From positions 553,994 through 617,993 of the forward strand of contig JAUIEU010000001.1 of assembly GCA_030429585.1 (NCBI GenBank): 64,000 nucleotides of DNA, read 5' to 3'. Below, in pieces: positions 30,806 to 39,574 of the stretch (positions are counted from its first letter, which is position 1; each line of letters begins with the position of its first letter). The notes under the pieces are model-generated. The model saw nothing but the letters and a program-made list of their open reading frames with translations. It ran no database searches and was not told the origin of the DNA. Origin of the DNA: a bacterium (GTDB taxonomy: Bacteria > Cyanobacteriota > Vampirovibrionia > Vampirovibrionales > Vampirovibrionaceae). A program made the position numbers and the translations under genes.

Positions 30806-31552
30806 TTAGTGTGAGGGTGTCAGTAGCGATGCCTGCTTGTTGGCCTGTAAGGCAGCTTGCACAGGCTTGTAACTTAGCCGGTGGTAAGGCGTTACCCCTT
30901 GGGCTAATAATGCGGCTTTATGATGGGGCGTTGGGTAGCCCATATTACTTTCCCAGCCATAGCCTGGGTAGTGGGTGGCGATATCGCTTACCCACATGTC
31001 GCGGGTGTGCTTGGCCACTATACTAGCGGCGGCAATTACATAGGATTGGCCATCCCCTTTAATAATGGCTTGCTGGGTGCGTTGCTGAGAAGGGTGGGCT
31101 TGTTGGAGTAGAGGGTCAGGCAAGGTGGCGCGGCCATCCATTAACAGGTGGTGGGCTGAATGTTGGATTGCTGCATGGTTGTGGACCAATTGCTGGTAGG
31201 CGCGCACAGCGGCCAGTAAAGAAGCCTGATGCACGTTTACCTCATCCACTTCGGTATGGGATACCCAGCCAATACCCACGTGGCAGGTTTCCATAATGGC
31301 ACGGTAGGCGGTGGTTCGTTGTGGTGCCGTCATGGCCTTAGAATCGTTGACGGGGTGAAGGCCTGCAATAGCAACAAGGTGTTGGGTGGTTACCTGTTTA
31401 GGCAGGCACACAGCCGCCGCCACCACAGGGCCCATACAGCACCCGCGGCCCACTTCATCCAACCCAATCAGGGTAGTGGCTGGGTCTTGCTGCTCTGCGA
31501 TGTCATCGTCAAAGGCCAGCAGGTGGGGTAGGCGCCAAGGTTTAGTCGGCAT
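30806..31552 (-). CDS. rnhB: Ribonuclease HII
   Basis: LIGLDEVGRGCCMGPVVAAAVCLP, DSKAMTAPQR, GDGQSYVIAAASIVAKHTRDMW, GYGWESNMGYPTPHHKAAL. Confidence 0.95.
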   Translation of the reverse strand: MPTKPWRLPHLLAFDDDIAEQQDPATTLIGLDEVGRGCCMGPVVAAAVCLPKQVTTQHLVAIAGLHPVNDSKAMTAPQRTTAYRAIMETCHVGIGWVSHTEVDEVNVHQASLLAAVRAYQQLVHNHAAIQHSAHHLLMDGRATLPDPLLQQAHPSQQRTQQAIIKGDGQSYVIAAASIVAKHTRDMWVSDIATHYPGYGWESNMGYPTPHHKAALLAQGVTPYHRLSYKPVQAALQANKQASLLTPSH

Positions 31553-32465
31553 GGGCGGTATCGTCGCTATCCGGGCAAGTTTCTAAGGTTAGGTGGCCTA
31601 GGTGGCCTTGGCGGTAATCTGCCAGCACGGTGCGCGCCGCCCGAGAAATATCCATATCGCCCCCACCGGCTAACCACCCCCGCGATTGGGCGATATTGGC
31701 CAAGGTTAGCTCACTGTCAGAATCCAAGCGGTAGTGGGTCGGGAGCAGGCTAGGGTAGGTTTCATTAACGTGACGTAAAAAGGCGTTCGCTACAAGCTCT
31801 TCATCGTAGGCGGCATCGCCCACACTGCTAACCATGGCCAATAAGGCCCCACGGGTTAGGTGCTCATCCTGTTGTTGCACCTCGGCCATGGTATCCAGCA
31901 CTGGGGGGATAACCCCAGGGGTATCCAGGAGCTCTACCTGTGGATGAATACGCACCCATTGCACTTGGCGTGTAACCCCGGCCTTGTGGCCTGTATGGGT
32001 TTTTTTCTGCTTAACCACCGCGTTAATTAGGGTGGATTTACCCACATTGGGCATGCCTACTACCAGTAAACGCACCGGGCGGGGCTTTAGCCCTTTTTTG
32101 GCTCGCTTCCCTTGGATAGCATCGCCTAGTTTTATGCACTTGGGGATAAGGTGCTGCACGGTGTTGGGCCGAATACTTTGGGCGGTAACGACCAAGGTGG
32201 CTGCCTGGCGGTGCTCTTTGCCATACTGTTTAAACCACTTTAGCCATGCTTCGGTTTGTTGCTCATCGGCTAAATCCGCCTTGTTTAACACAATAATGCA
32301 GGGTTTATTAATATAGCGTTGTTGTAATCGCTGGTTCGTGGTGGCCATGGGCAGCCGCGCATCCACCACTTCAATCACTACATCACATAAATCCACCCAT
32401 TGGCTAAGCTGGCGTTCTACCTTGGCAATATGGCCGGGGTACCATTGTATAGGGGGGCGAGACAT
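31542..32465 (-). CDS. ylqF: Ribosome biogenesis GTPase YlqF/RbgA-like
   Basis: WYPGHIAKVERQL, DVVIEVVDARLP, VLNKADLAD, GMPNVGKSTLINAV, LLDTPGVIPP (circularly permuted GTPase). Confidence 0.95.
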   Translation of the reverse strand: MSRPPIQWYPGHIAKVERQLSQWVDLCDVVIEVVDARLPMATTNQRLQQRYINKPCIIVLNKADLADEQQTEAWLKWFKQYGKEHRQAATLVVTAQSIRPNTVQHLIPKCIKLGDAIQGKRAKKGLKPRPVRLLVVGMPNVGKSTLINAVVKQKKTHTGHKAGVTRQVQWVRIHPQVELLDTPGVIPPVLDTMAEVQQQDEHLTRGALLAMVSSVGDAAYDEELVANAFLRHVNETYPSLLPTHYRLDSDSELTLANIAQSRGWLAGGGDMDISRAARTVLADYRQGHLGHLTLETCPDSDDTAHAD

Positions 32466-32510
32466 GGCAATGCTTCGTTAGGAAGAGGGTAAAGAAGGAA
32501 ACGGCGGTAA

Positions 32511-32547
32511 ACAAAAACGGCTGCGAGCAATGTGCGCACAACCGTTT
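32511..32547 (-). terminator. Intrinsic terminator downstream of rplS
   Basis: On the minus strand ACGGTTGTG-CGCACATTGCT-CGCAGCCGT followed by TTTTGTTT. Confidence 0.6.
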
Positions 32548-32578
32548 TAGGGGTAAAGTTTTAAACGCGGTGCGGTAT

Positions 32579-33055
32579 CTACTCAGTCGCCGCTGCGTCA
32601 GTGCTGTCAGGCGCCACTGGTTCTGCAGCAGGTTCGGGTTTGGGGGCGTCTGCCTTAGGTGCTGCTTTTTTAGCAGCCTTTTTGTTGGCTTCATCCAACT
32701 TGTAAGCAGAGAGCTTCTCGCGAATACGAGCGGCTTTGCCTGCCCGACCGCGCATGTAGTAAATACGAGAGCGACGAACACGACCGCGACGCAGTACCTT
32801 AATGCCTTCTACCCGAGGGGAGTGAAGTAGGAAGATACGCTCTACGCCGATGCCTTGGAAGACACGACGAACGGTGATGGTACGGCTGGTACCGCTGCCG
32901 GCCTGACGGATAACCACGCCTTCAAAAGCCTGTAAACGCTCTTTGGCACCTTCTCGGATGCGAACGTTTACTTTAACCGTGTCACCGGTGTTAATATCAG
33001 GGAGTTCGGCCTTGGTGTAGGCTTGTTCGATGGTATGAATTAATGGATGCGTCAT
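32579..33055 (-). CDS. rplS: 50S ribosomal protein L19 with Ala/Pro/Lys-rich C-terminal tail
   Basis: IPDINTGDTVKV-type core, RIREGAKERLQAFEGVVI, RGRVRRSRIYYMRGRAGKAARI. Start set at ATG 33055. Confidence 0.95.
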   Translation of the reverse strand: MTHPLIHTIEQAYTKAELPDINTGDTVKVNVRIREGAKERLQAFEGVVIRQAGSGTSRTITVRRVFQGIGVERIFLLHSPRVEGIKVLRRGRVRRSRIYYMRGRAGKAARIREKLSAYKLDEANKKAAKKAAPKADAPKPEPAAEPVAPDSTDAAATE

Positions 33056-33205
33056 GGTGCGGAATCCCGTTAAAGGTAAAAACAAGTGATAAAAATTAAG
33101 TTGAATAAGACGCCTGTGGCGTATTAGCCCGTCATTATCGTCAGGCGAGCCTATCATTATAAGGTGTCCATGAGGAATTGCAACGGGCGCGCTTGAGGCA
33201 AAACC

Positions 33206-35482
33206 CTATGGGGTTGGCGGTACGGGTGGAATTAAAGGGTCGTTAGGGGTGGGCGGGCCATTATACACGTCTACAGCCACGTTGGCCACGCTTTCGGTGG
33301 GTGTTGTTGGGTCGCTTGCTTGGGGGGCAGAGAGCTGAAACTCTCGCCGCACGGGTGGGGGGGCTGGCCGCGGCGGACGAACGGCTTGGGTAGATTGAGG
33401 TGAGTAGGGTGCCGGATGAACCGGAGTGGTGGGTAGGGCTTGCTGGTTGGTATCCAGGCCGGTGGTTGTGCCTTGGTTAGGGGTTGGTGGCCCTATCAGG
33501 GGTTCGCCGGTGGCATTTTCCATATCCTGGGCCATGCCGTCGTCTAGCAGGCTTTCGTCAACCTCTAGCTCGGGGTCTTCCAGGTACTCATCCATGGCGA
33601 TGGGGGTTTGGTGGAGGGGGTTATCCTGTTCGGTGTCGGCAAGCAAGCTAAAATCAACGGTATTAATAAACGCTAGGGTTAAGGGGCTAACATGTTGCCA
33701 ATTAAACCTACGGGCCGCCCCACGCGGATACCCACGCAAGGTGTGCCCCCAAATTTGTGCTGGGGCACCGCCTCCTACCAGGTGGCTTACGGGCTCGTTA
33801 TCATCTCGGCCCATCCAAACACCCATTAAGGTGTTGGGGGTATAGCCTACAAACCAACCATCTCGGTTATCATCGCTGGTGCCGGTTTTGCCGGCGGCTG
33901 GGCGGCCAATATTGGCGGCTCTGCCGGTGCCTAGTTTTACCACGCCTGCCATTAGGGCTTGCATGGGTTCGGTGGTGCTGGGTTCTAATACGGTTTGGGG
34001 CATGGCGTAATGTTTAAATAATTCGCGGCCCTGGCGGTCGGTTACACGGGTAATGGCGTGGGGTTCTACCCGTTGGCCATTGGCCCCAATGGCCCCAATG
34101 GCGGCACACATTTCCCACAAGGTTGTGCTAGAGCTACCCAAGGTCAACGAAAGGTTCGGCTCCAAGGTAGAGCGCACACCTAAGCGTTTGGCCAGTGCCA
34201 CCACATTACTGGGGTCAATGGCGTGGAGCAGCTTTACTGCCACAATATTGTTAGAGGTGATAAAGGCCCGCGCCAGAGTGGTGGGGCCAACATGCTCGCC
34301 GCTATAATTTTTTGGGGCCCAATCCTTCACTTGTATGGGCACATCTAGGTATACCTGGTTAAAGGGTAGCCCGCGCTCCATGGCGGCGGCATAGGTAAAC
34401 ACCTTAAACAACGACCCTGGTGGGCGATTAGCCAGCTTAACCCGGTCGTACTGGCTTTTAGCGTAATTTCGCCCCCCTATATAAGCCAGTATGTCTCCGC
34501 TGGGTAGGTCTAACATTAGGGCGGCCACTTGTAGGGCAGGCGTGTTGGCAAGCTGTGGATTATTAAGGATGGCGGTATGGGCGTGTTGTTGGGCGGCAGG
34601 GTCTAGCGTGGTGTGGATTTGAAGACCACTTTGCCAAAAAGTTTGTTCATCCAGGCCAAAGTAATCTCTAATTTGTTGGATAACATATTGGGTAAAGTAG
34701 GGAGCACCATGGGCATCGCTGACTAATCGGCCGTGGGGGTTTAGGGTGAGGGGGGTATCCTGGGCGGCTTTGGCTTTTTCTGAAGTAAGGTAACCGGCCT
34801 CTACCATGTTTTGCAGCACTTCATTGCGGCGGGCCGTGGCGTCGTCTTTATTATAAAAAGGGTTGTACTGGCTTGGGGCCTGGGGTAACCCGGCCAGGGT
34901 AGCGGCTTGGGGCAAGGTTAGGTTGGCTGGTGGCACATTAAAATAAATTTGGCTGGCAGCAGCAATGCCGTAGGCCCCTTCGCCAAAATACACGTTGTTT
35001 AGGTAGGCTTCCAGTATGTCATCTTTGCTAAGGCGTTGCTCTAGTTGGAGAGACAGCCAAACTTCTTGGAGTTTCCGTTTGTAGGAACGGGCATTAGAGA
35101 GATACAGGGTGCGCACCAATTGCTGGGTAAGGGTACTGGCCCCTTGAGAGACAGATTTTTGCCGTAGGTTGACCAACATGGCGCGGGCAATGCCTAGAGG
35201 GTCTATGCCAGGGTGGGCATAAAAGCGGCGGTCTTCTGTGGCAATGAGGGCCTGGATAAACTGTTCGTTGACGTTAGCCAAGGCCATATGCTTATGTTGG
35301 AATTTTCCGTAGGAATAGATAGGGTGATTGTGGCGGTCTAAGATGACCGTGTTTTGGCCGTTGCCGGGGGCATGCTCTTTTAACAAGGTATCGATATTAG
35401 GGGTGTCTTGCAGGGCTAAAAACCCTGCAATGCCAGCGATAGCCAGGGCAACAATAGATAGGGTGAGGAATAGTCGGATCAT
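33206..35482 (-). CDS. Class A penicillin-binding protein (GT51 plus transpeptidase)
   Basis: ATEDRRFYAHPGIDPLGIARAMLVNLRQKSVSQGASTLTQQLVR, LEAYLNNVYFGEGAYGI; transpeptidase SLFK, SNN, KTGTSDDNRDGWFVGYTP. Confidence 0.95.
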   Translation of the reverse strand: MIRLFLTLSIVALAIAGIAGFLALQDTPNIDTLLKEHAPGNGQNTVILDRHNHPIYSYGKFQHKHMALANVNEQFIQALIATEDRRFYAHPGIDPLGIARAMLVNLRQKSVSQGASTLTQQLVRTLYLSNARSYKRKLQEVWLSLQLEQRLSKDDILEAYLNNVYFGEGAYGIAAASQIYFNVPPANLTLPQAATLAGLPQAPSQYNPFYNKDDATARRNEVLQNMVEAGYLTSEKAKAAQDTPLTLNPHGRLVSDAHGAPYFTQYVIQQIRDYFGLDEQTFWQSGLQIHTTLDPAAQQHAHTAILNNPQLANTPALQVAALMLDLPSGDILAYIGGRNYAKSQYDRVKLANRPPGSLFKVFTYAAAMERGLPFNQVYLDVPIQVKDWAPKNYSGEHVGPTTLARAFITSNNIVAVKLLHAIDPSNVVALAKRLGVRSTLEPNLSLTLGSSSTTLWEMCAAIGAIGANGQRVEPHAITRVTDRQGRELFKHYAMPQTVLEPSTTEPMQALMAGVVKLGTGRAANIGRPAAGKTGTSDDNRDGWFVGYTPNTLMGVWMGRDDNEPVSHLVGGGAPAQIWGHTLRGYPRGAARRFNWQHVSPLTLAFINTVDFSLLADTEQDNPLHQTPIAMDEYLEDPELEVDESLLDDGMAQDMENATGEPLIGPPTPNQGTTTGLDTNQQALPTTPVHPAPYSPQSTQAVRPPRPAPPPVRREFQLSAPQASDPTTPTESVANVAVDVYNGPPTPNDPLIPPVPPTP

Positions 35483-35653
35483 GGGGGTGGGCAGCTCTAT
35501 AGTGGCGGGCAAATCGCCCGTGCCTGTGATGTGTTGCCCATTATACTAACCGGGCACAGCAAATGCGAACCTTACCAATGTCGCCAGCCCCTTACTATAG
35601 GTAGTGGAGCTTGCTGTATGGCGGATTACTATTGGCCGATACCCTGACTTGAT

Positions 35654-36382
35654 ATGACACACCCCAACACGTTACCCATTTTTAGCGCTTTTTTAGCTGT
35701 TACCTTGCTTTGCGGGGTTGGGGTGGCGCCCGCCTTGGCACGTGGCAAGCAACAAGCAGCCCAAGAGGCGGTGGAAGCTGGTGAAATGGCCAACTATTGG
35801 CTTAAACATCCTACCAGTAGCCGCTTTGTGGCACCTAACCCGTATACTCGTGCCCCTGTCGTCGCGAGCTATATGCGGATCTCTCGAGACAGGCCCATAT
35901 TACAGGCCTTGGCCTTGTTGGCCAATAGCGATTACAGCCATATTATTACCCATATACAGCAACGGGGCGGGCGAGTTATTTTTAAGGATATGAAGACGTT
36001 GGGTAAGGCGGTAAAAAATTATGATGCGGTGAGTTGGCTCAGCCCATCACAGGCCAACGGCCAATCTCAGTGGATGATTTTTATTAATTACCAGCACCAA
36101 CACGCCCCTGTGGAAGCCTTGGCGGCCATTATTGCCCACGAAGCACTGCATTTTGATGGTGAAAACAGCTTAGCTGAAGAAGTGGCTGGTTGGCAGCAAG
36201 AAGGCACGGTTTGGGCTGCCTTTACCGAACAAAGCCCTAACCTTCGTGCTGGGGAAGACCCTATTATTCTGCGCTTAGAAACCATTCGTAAGGCCATAGA
36301 AGGAAACACCTTGCAGCAGCTCGTTTCAAGTAACCCTGGCTACGCCACCTTGCAGCCCCATTCTCATGGGTTTGGCTTGTAA
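35654..36382 (+). CDS. Exported protein with HExxH motif (putative zinc metallopeptidase-like)
   Basis: Signal peptide FSAFLAVTLLCGVGVAPALA; AAIIAHEALHFDGENSLAEEVAGWQ. Confidence 0.65.
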   Translation: MTHPNTLPIFSAFLAVTLLCGVGVAPALARGKQQAAQEAVEAGEMANYWLKHPTSSRFVAPNPYTRAPVVASYMRISRDRPILQALALLANSDYSHIITHIQQRGGRVIFKDMKTLGKAVKNYDAVSWLSPSQANGQSQWMIFINYQHQHAPVEALAAIIAHEALHFDGENSLAEEVAGWQQEGTVWAAFTEQSPNLRAGEDPIILRLETIRKAIEGNTLQQLVSSNPGYATLQPHSHGFGL

Positions 36383-36527
36383 AACAGGTCTGCAATTAGG
36401 CGGGGATTCTATGTATTCACTTTGTAACAAAATATAAATAATATTTAATGTTGTTAGCCATCATGCCGATACTAAGATTAACTCCGTATTATCGGGCTCC
36501 ATACTTGAATCACTTGAGGGAAATCAC

Positions 36528-36695
36528 ATGTACAAAGCATTACTACAAAGAAAAGCAAAAAAAGGCCAAGGCCTGGTTGAGTACGCACTAATTATTGCAC
36601 TAATTGCCGTTGTGCTTATTGGCTCACTGCAAGGTGTTCAAACATCTATTGCCGGTGTATTTGGTGATATTAACACCGCACTTGGTGCTATTTAA
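36528..36695 (+). CDS. Flp/Fap-family pilin
   Basis: 55 aa, too short for the ORF track: MYKALLQRKAKKGQGLVEYALIIALIAVVLIGSLQGVQTSIAGVFGDINTALGAI; G|xxxxEY prepilin motif plus hydrophobic helix. Confidence 0.93.
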   Translation: MYKALLQRKAKKGQGLVEYALIIALIAVVLIGSLQGVQTSIAGVFGDINTALGAI

Positions 36696-36723
36696 TATAG
36701 CAGCGTAGTATTTTAAAGATTTA

Positions 36724-36762
36724 TTGTCAGGGCTTTTATAGTATTTGCCCTGACAATTTTTT
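36724..36762 (+). terminator. Intrinsic terminator after the Flp pilin gene
   Basis: TTGTCAGGGC-TTTTATAGTATTT-GCCCTGACAA followed by TTTTTT. Confidence 0.92.
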
Positions 36763-36849
36763 AAGCTGTTATTGGCTTTACTGGCTAGCGTTTAGGTAGC
36801 TACAACATATTAAATACGATATAAATTATGATGAATTGAGACGTTGCCC

Positions 36850-37215
36850 ATGAGCATGTTACACAATAGAAAACGGCTTATCCCCACACACAAAGGCCAA
36901 GGTATATTGGAATTTGGCTTAATTGCGTTGTTGGTTGGTGTGGCGGTTATTGGGGCAACACAAACCTTACGCCCAAATTTTGAGGACCATATGGCTTCTG
37001 TGGCCATGCTGGAAAACACCGGGGTGGAAACAACGGCCAGTACCTTTAAAATGGCCAATCCTAATGCGGGTAGCAATGGGGCACCCCCCACGTTTAATGT
37101 GGGCATTGGGAATAACGGTAATGTGGAGTACACAGCGCCGGATGGTTCCCCCTATGCAGGCAACCCGTTTGCCGCGCCAGCCTATACCCCGCCTGGCCCA
37201 CAAGGTACAAGTTAA
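36850..37215 (+). CDS. TadE-like pseudopilin
   Basis: HKGQGILEFGLIALLVGVAVIGATQTL prepilin-like N-terminus. Confidence 0.75.
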   Translation: MSMLHNRKRLIPTHKGQGILEFGLIALLVGVAVIGATQTLRPNFEDHMASVAMLENTGVETTASTFKMANPNAGSNGAPPTFNVGIGNNGNVEYTAPDGSPYAGNPFAAPAYTPPGPQGTS

Positions 37216-37319
37216 TTTATTAAAAAAAGTGTAAAATGGTAGTATAGCTACTGTACCTTGGCTAAGCGTTTAGCCTTAGGGGCGGTGATAACTGTTGCTA
37301 AAGGGTTGGTTATACATTG

Positions 37320-38330
37320 ATGGCGCATACAAATACAACAGCACGTCCGGGCCAAGCGTTGGTAGAGTTTGTTATTATGATGCCCTTTGTTGTGGTGTTA
37401 TTGCTGGCTTCTACTTATATTGGCTTTGGGTTGTTGCAATACCATGTCACGGCCTCTCACCTTAGGGGTGTCCATAAAAACATGGAGCGCTATGCCAGCC
37501 TGATCGACCCCCTTTACCAAATACAGCAAGACGTTGGCAATGGGTACACCGTAACGGAAGAAGGTGGCAATAAATTTAGGGGCCGAGTGATAAAGGCCAC
37601 CAAAACGTATAGTATCCCTAATCTTCCGTTTATACCGGCCATTACTCTTATTAGCAGCACCACCGTGCCAGGTGCACTAATGGAAGGCTTGAACGGCCCG
37701 TTTTTACCCGCGCTATCTAACTTGGGCAATGGCCCAGGCACGTACCCGGATATTCCAGGTAGTGGCGGCGGTAATGCTATTGGCTCTGCTGCCATACAAC
37801 TGGCGGAAAGTAATTTGTTTAGAGACATGATGTTTTGTGCCGATATGACCTATTGCTACGGACGAGATTTGGCAGGGGCCGCCACCAGCTATGCGTCATC
37901 TGACTTGAGCTCGCATTATACGGGCAGTGTGTTTTCTCACGTAACGGATAATCTTGACTTGGCCCTGCCGGGCGGTGTTTATATGGATGCCAGCTGTACG
38001 GTAACGGATGAGAACTTAGGGCATACAACAACATTATCCCGAGATAGCAATGGTGACGGTACAGATGACTTGGACTTTTCAGGCCCCCAGGTAGTTGATT
38101 TTTTAGCGGATAATACAACAGTAGCGTTACACCCCCAATGTTTGGCGGGTTGTAATACTTTGCATGCAGGGGGTACCCAGGCGGATTTTGATAGCTGTGT
38201 GAATCCGTGTTTAACAGGTAAGCTGGCTAATGCCCGTGCCTATGTAAATACCCATATACAGCTTGCAACAGCAGCGGGTGGGTGCGGCACAGAAACCATT
38301 GTCACCCCAATCAATCCGGTGGTTAATTAG
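37320..38330 (+). CDS. TadE-like pilus assembly protein
   Basis: RPGQALVEFVIMMPFVVVLLLASTYIGFGLLQYHVTASHL N-terminal motif; long Cys-containing ectodomain. Confidence 0.8.
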   Translation: MAHTNTTARPGQALVEFVIMMPFVVVLLLASTYIGFGLLQYHVTASHLRGVHKNMERYASLIDPLYQIQQDVGNGYTVTEEGGNKFRGRVIKATKTYSIPNLPFIPAITLISSTTVPGALMEGLNGPFLPALSNLGNGPGTYPDIPGSGGGNAIGSAAIQLAESNLFRDMMFCADMTYCYGRDLAGAATSYASSDLSSHYTGSVFSHVTDNLDLALPGGVYMDASCTVTDENLGHTTTLSRDSNGDGTDDLDFSGPQVVDFLADNTTVALHPQCLAGCNTLHAGGTQADFDSCVNPCLTGKLANARAYVNTHIQLATAAGGCGTETIVTPINPVVN

Positions 38331-38332
38331 CC

Positions 38333-39325
38333 ATGGAACACAACCACATGCCATTACCTCGCATCGTACGCCGTGCCCAACAGGGCTATGTGGCGGCCTT
38401 ACTTGGCGGTGTTGGCTTAATGCTATTAGCAGCTATAGGGGTGGGTATTTACACCGGTATTGTGGCCTACGTTCAAGGAGAACTCCATGAAATTGCCCTG
38501 TCGACGGCAGGGACGGCAGCGCGCTCTGTGTATGATGATGTTGATGCCACAACTCAGGCGCCTGTACTTAGCCCTGCCAAAGCAGTAACCGCTGGCTGGG
38601 AGACCTTTAATAATATGGTTGCTGCCAACACTATTTTAACGGCGTTTAACCCCGGGTTGGATTTACACCCCTTAGGCGATGAGGTGTATGAGGCGATTGT
38701 GTTGGCAGAAGTTAACGTGCCGCTACTTGCTATTGTTGGGCTGGATAATATGCTGATAGAGGCCCGCGCTAGTGCTATTTACGCCCAGAATGATTTATCC
38801 ACCATTGTGCAGGATATTCACTCGCAAGGGGGGGCGCAATTTGTTAATGTGCCGCTGGATTTACCGGTGTTGAATGGCTCTGGGCCAGATATTTATATCA
38901 GTACCCTGGCGAGTAGTACCCCCAAAGGCTATCATGGCGTGATGGTGGAGCTATGCGTGAATAATGGCGATTGCTATGATGTTGGCGATGGGGCGTATCC
39001 TACCGATGCCACCAAGGGCCTAATTGTAGAGCGCAATGGCCGCAATGTGTTGTATGGCGAATTTTTTATCGATTTAGAAAATGTTGGTATTAATAAAGGA
39101 ACGACAATTCGAATTGTGGATGACTTGGTAAACGACCGTTATTTAGCTGCCGACCTTAATACCGCCAATAGAAAACGCATACTGGAGTTGGTGCCCCATA
39201 TGGTGGATTTGTTAGAGTTGCGCACTTTTCACCATGCCTTTATGTGCTTTGAAAATAATTGCAGCTACCCAACAACCCGCTTTGTCGCCGGTTCAACCCC
39301 TTATGTGGATTCGAATCCGCCATAG
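38333..39325 (+). CDS. TadG-like Flp pilus-associated protein
   Basis: QQGYVAALLGGVGLMLLAAIGVGIYTGIV N-terminal helix; VNVPLLAIVGLDNMLIEARASAIYA resembles the TadE/TadG ectodomain. Confidence 0.7.
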   Translation: MEHNHMPLPRIVRRAQQGYVAALLGGVGLMLLAAIGVGIYTGIVAYVQGELHEIALSTAGTAARSVYDDVDATTQAPVLSPAKAVTAGWETFNNMVAANTILTAFNPGLDLHPLGDEVYEAIVLAEVNVPLLAIVGLDNMLIEARASAIYAQNDLSTIVQDIHSQGGAQFVNVPLDLPVLNGSGPDIYISTLASSTPKGYHGVMVELCVNNGDCYDVGDGAYPTDATKGLIVERNGRNVLYGEFFIDLENVGINKGTTIRIVDDLVNDRYLAADLNTANRKRILELVPHMVDLLELRTFHHAFMCFENNCSYPTTRFVAGSTPYVDSNPP

Positions 39326-39376
39326 GCATACGGGCTAGGCGATAGGGCACAACGCGCTAACCGGTGGGCCAGTGCG

Positions 39377-39405
39377 TTGACATAGGTGCCGTTTTGCACC
39401 ACAAT
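39377..39405 (+). promoter_or_regulatory. Candidate sigma70-type promoter for tRNA-Leu
   Basis: TTGACA (39377-39382), 17-nt spacer, CACAAT (39400-39405) upstream of the tRNA. Confidence 0.4.
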
Positions 39406-39441
39406 TCTGGCACTTTCTTCCCCTCAATAAAACCAAGGTGT

Positions 39442-39526
39442 GTCGGGGTGGCGGAATCGGTAGACGCGCACGCTTGAGGGGCGTGTGGAGCAATCCGTGG
39501 GGGTTCAAGTCCCCCTCCCGACACCA
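39442..39526 (+). tRNA. tRNA-Leu(GAG), CCA encoded
   Basis: Acceptor GTCGGGG/TCCCGAC, D loop AATCGGTAGAC, anticodon region CGCTTGAGGGGCG (GAG), long variable arm, T loop TTCAAGT. Confidence 0.95.
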
Positions 39527-39574
39527 TTTTTACCCGTTATGCCCTGTGGTATAGGGGCGCAGATGGAACTCGCC

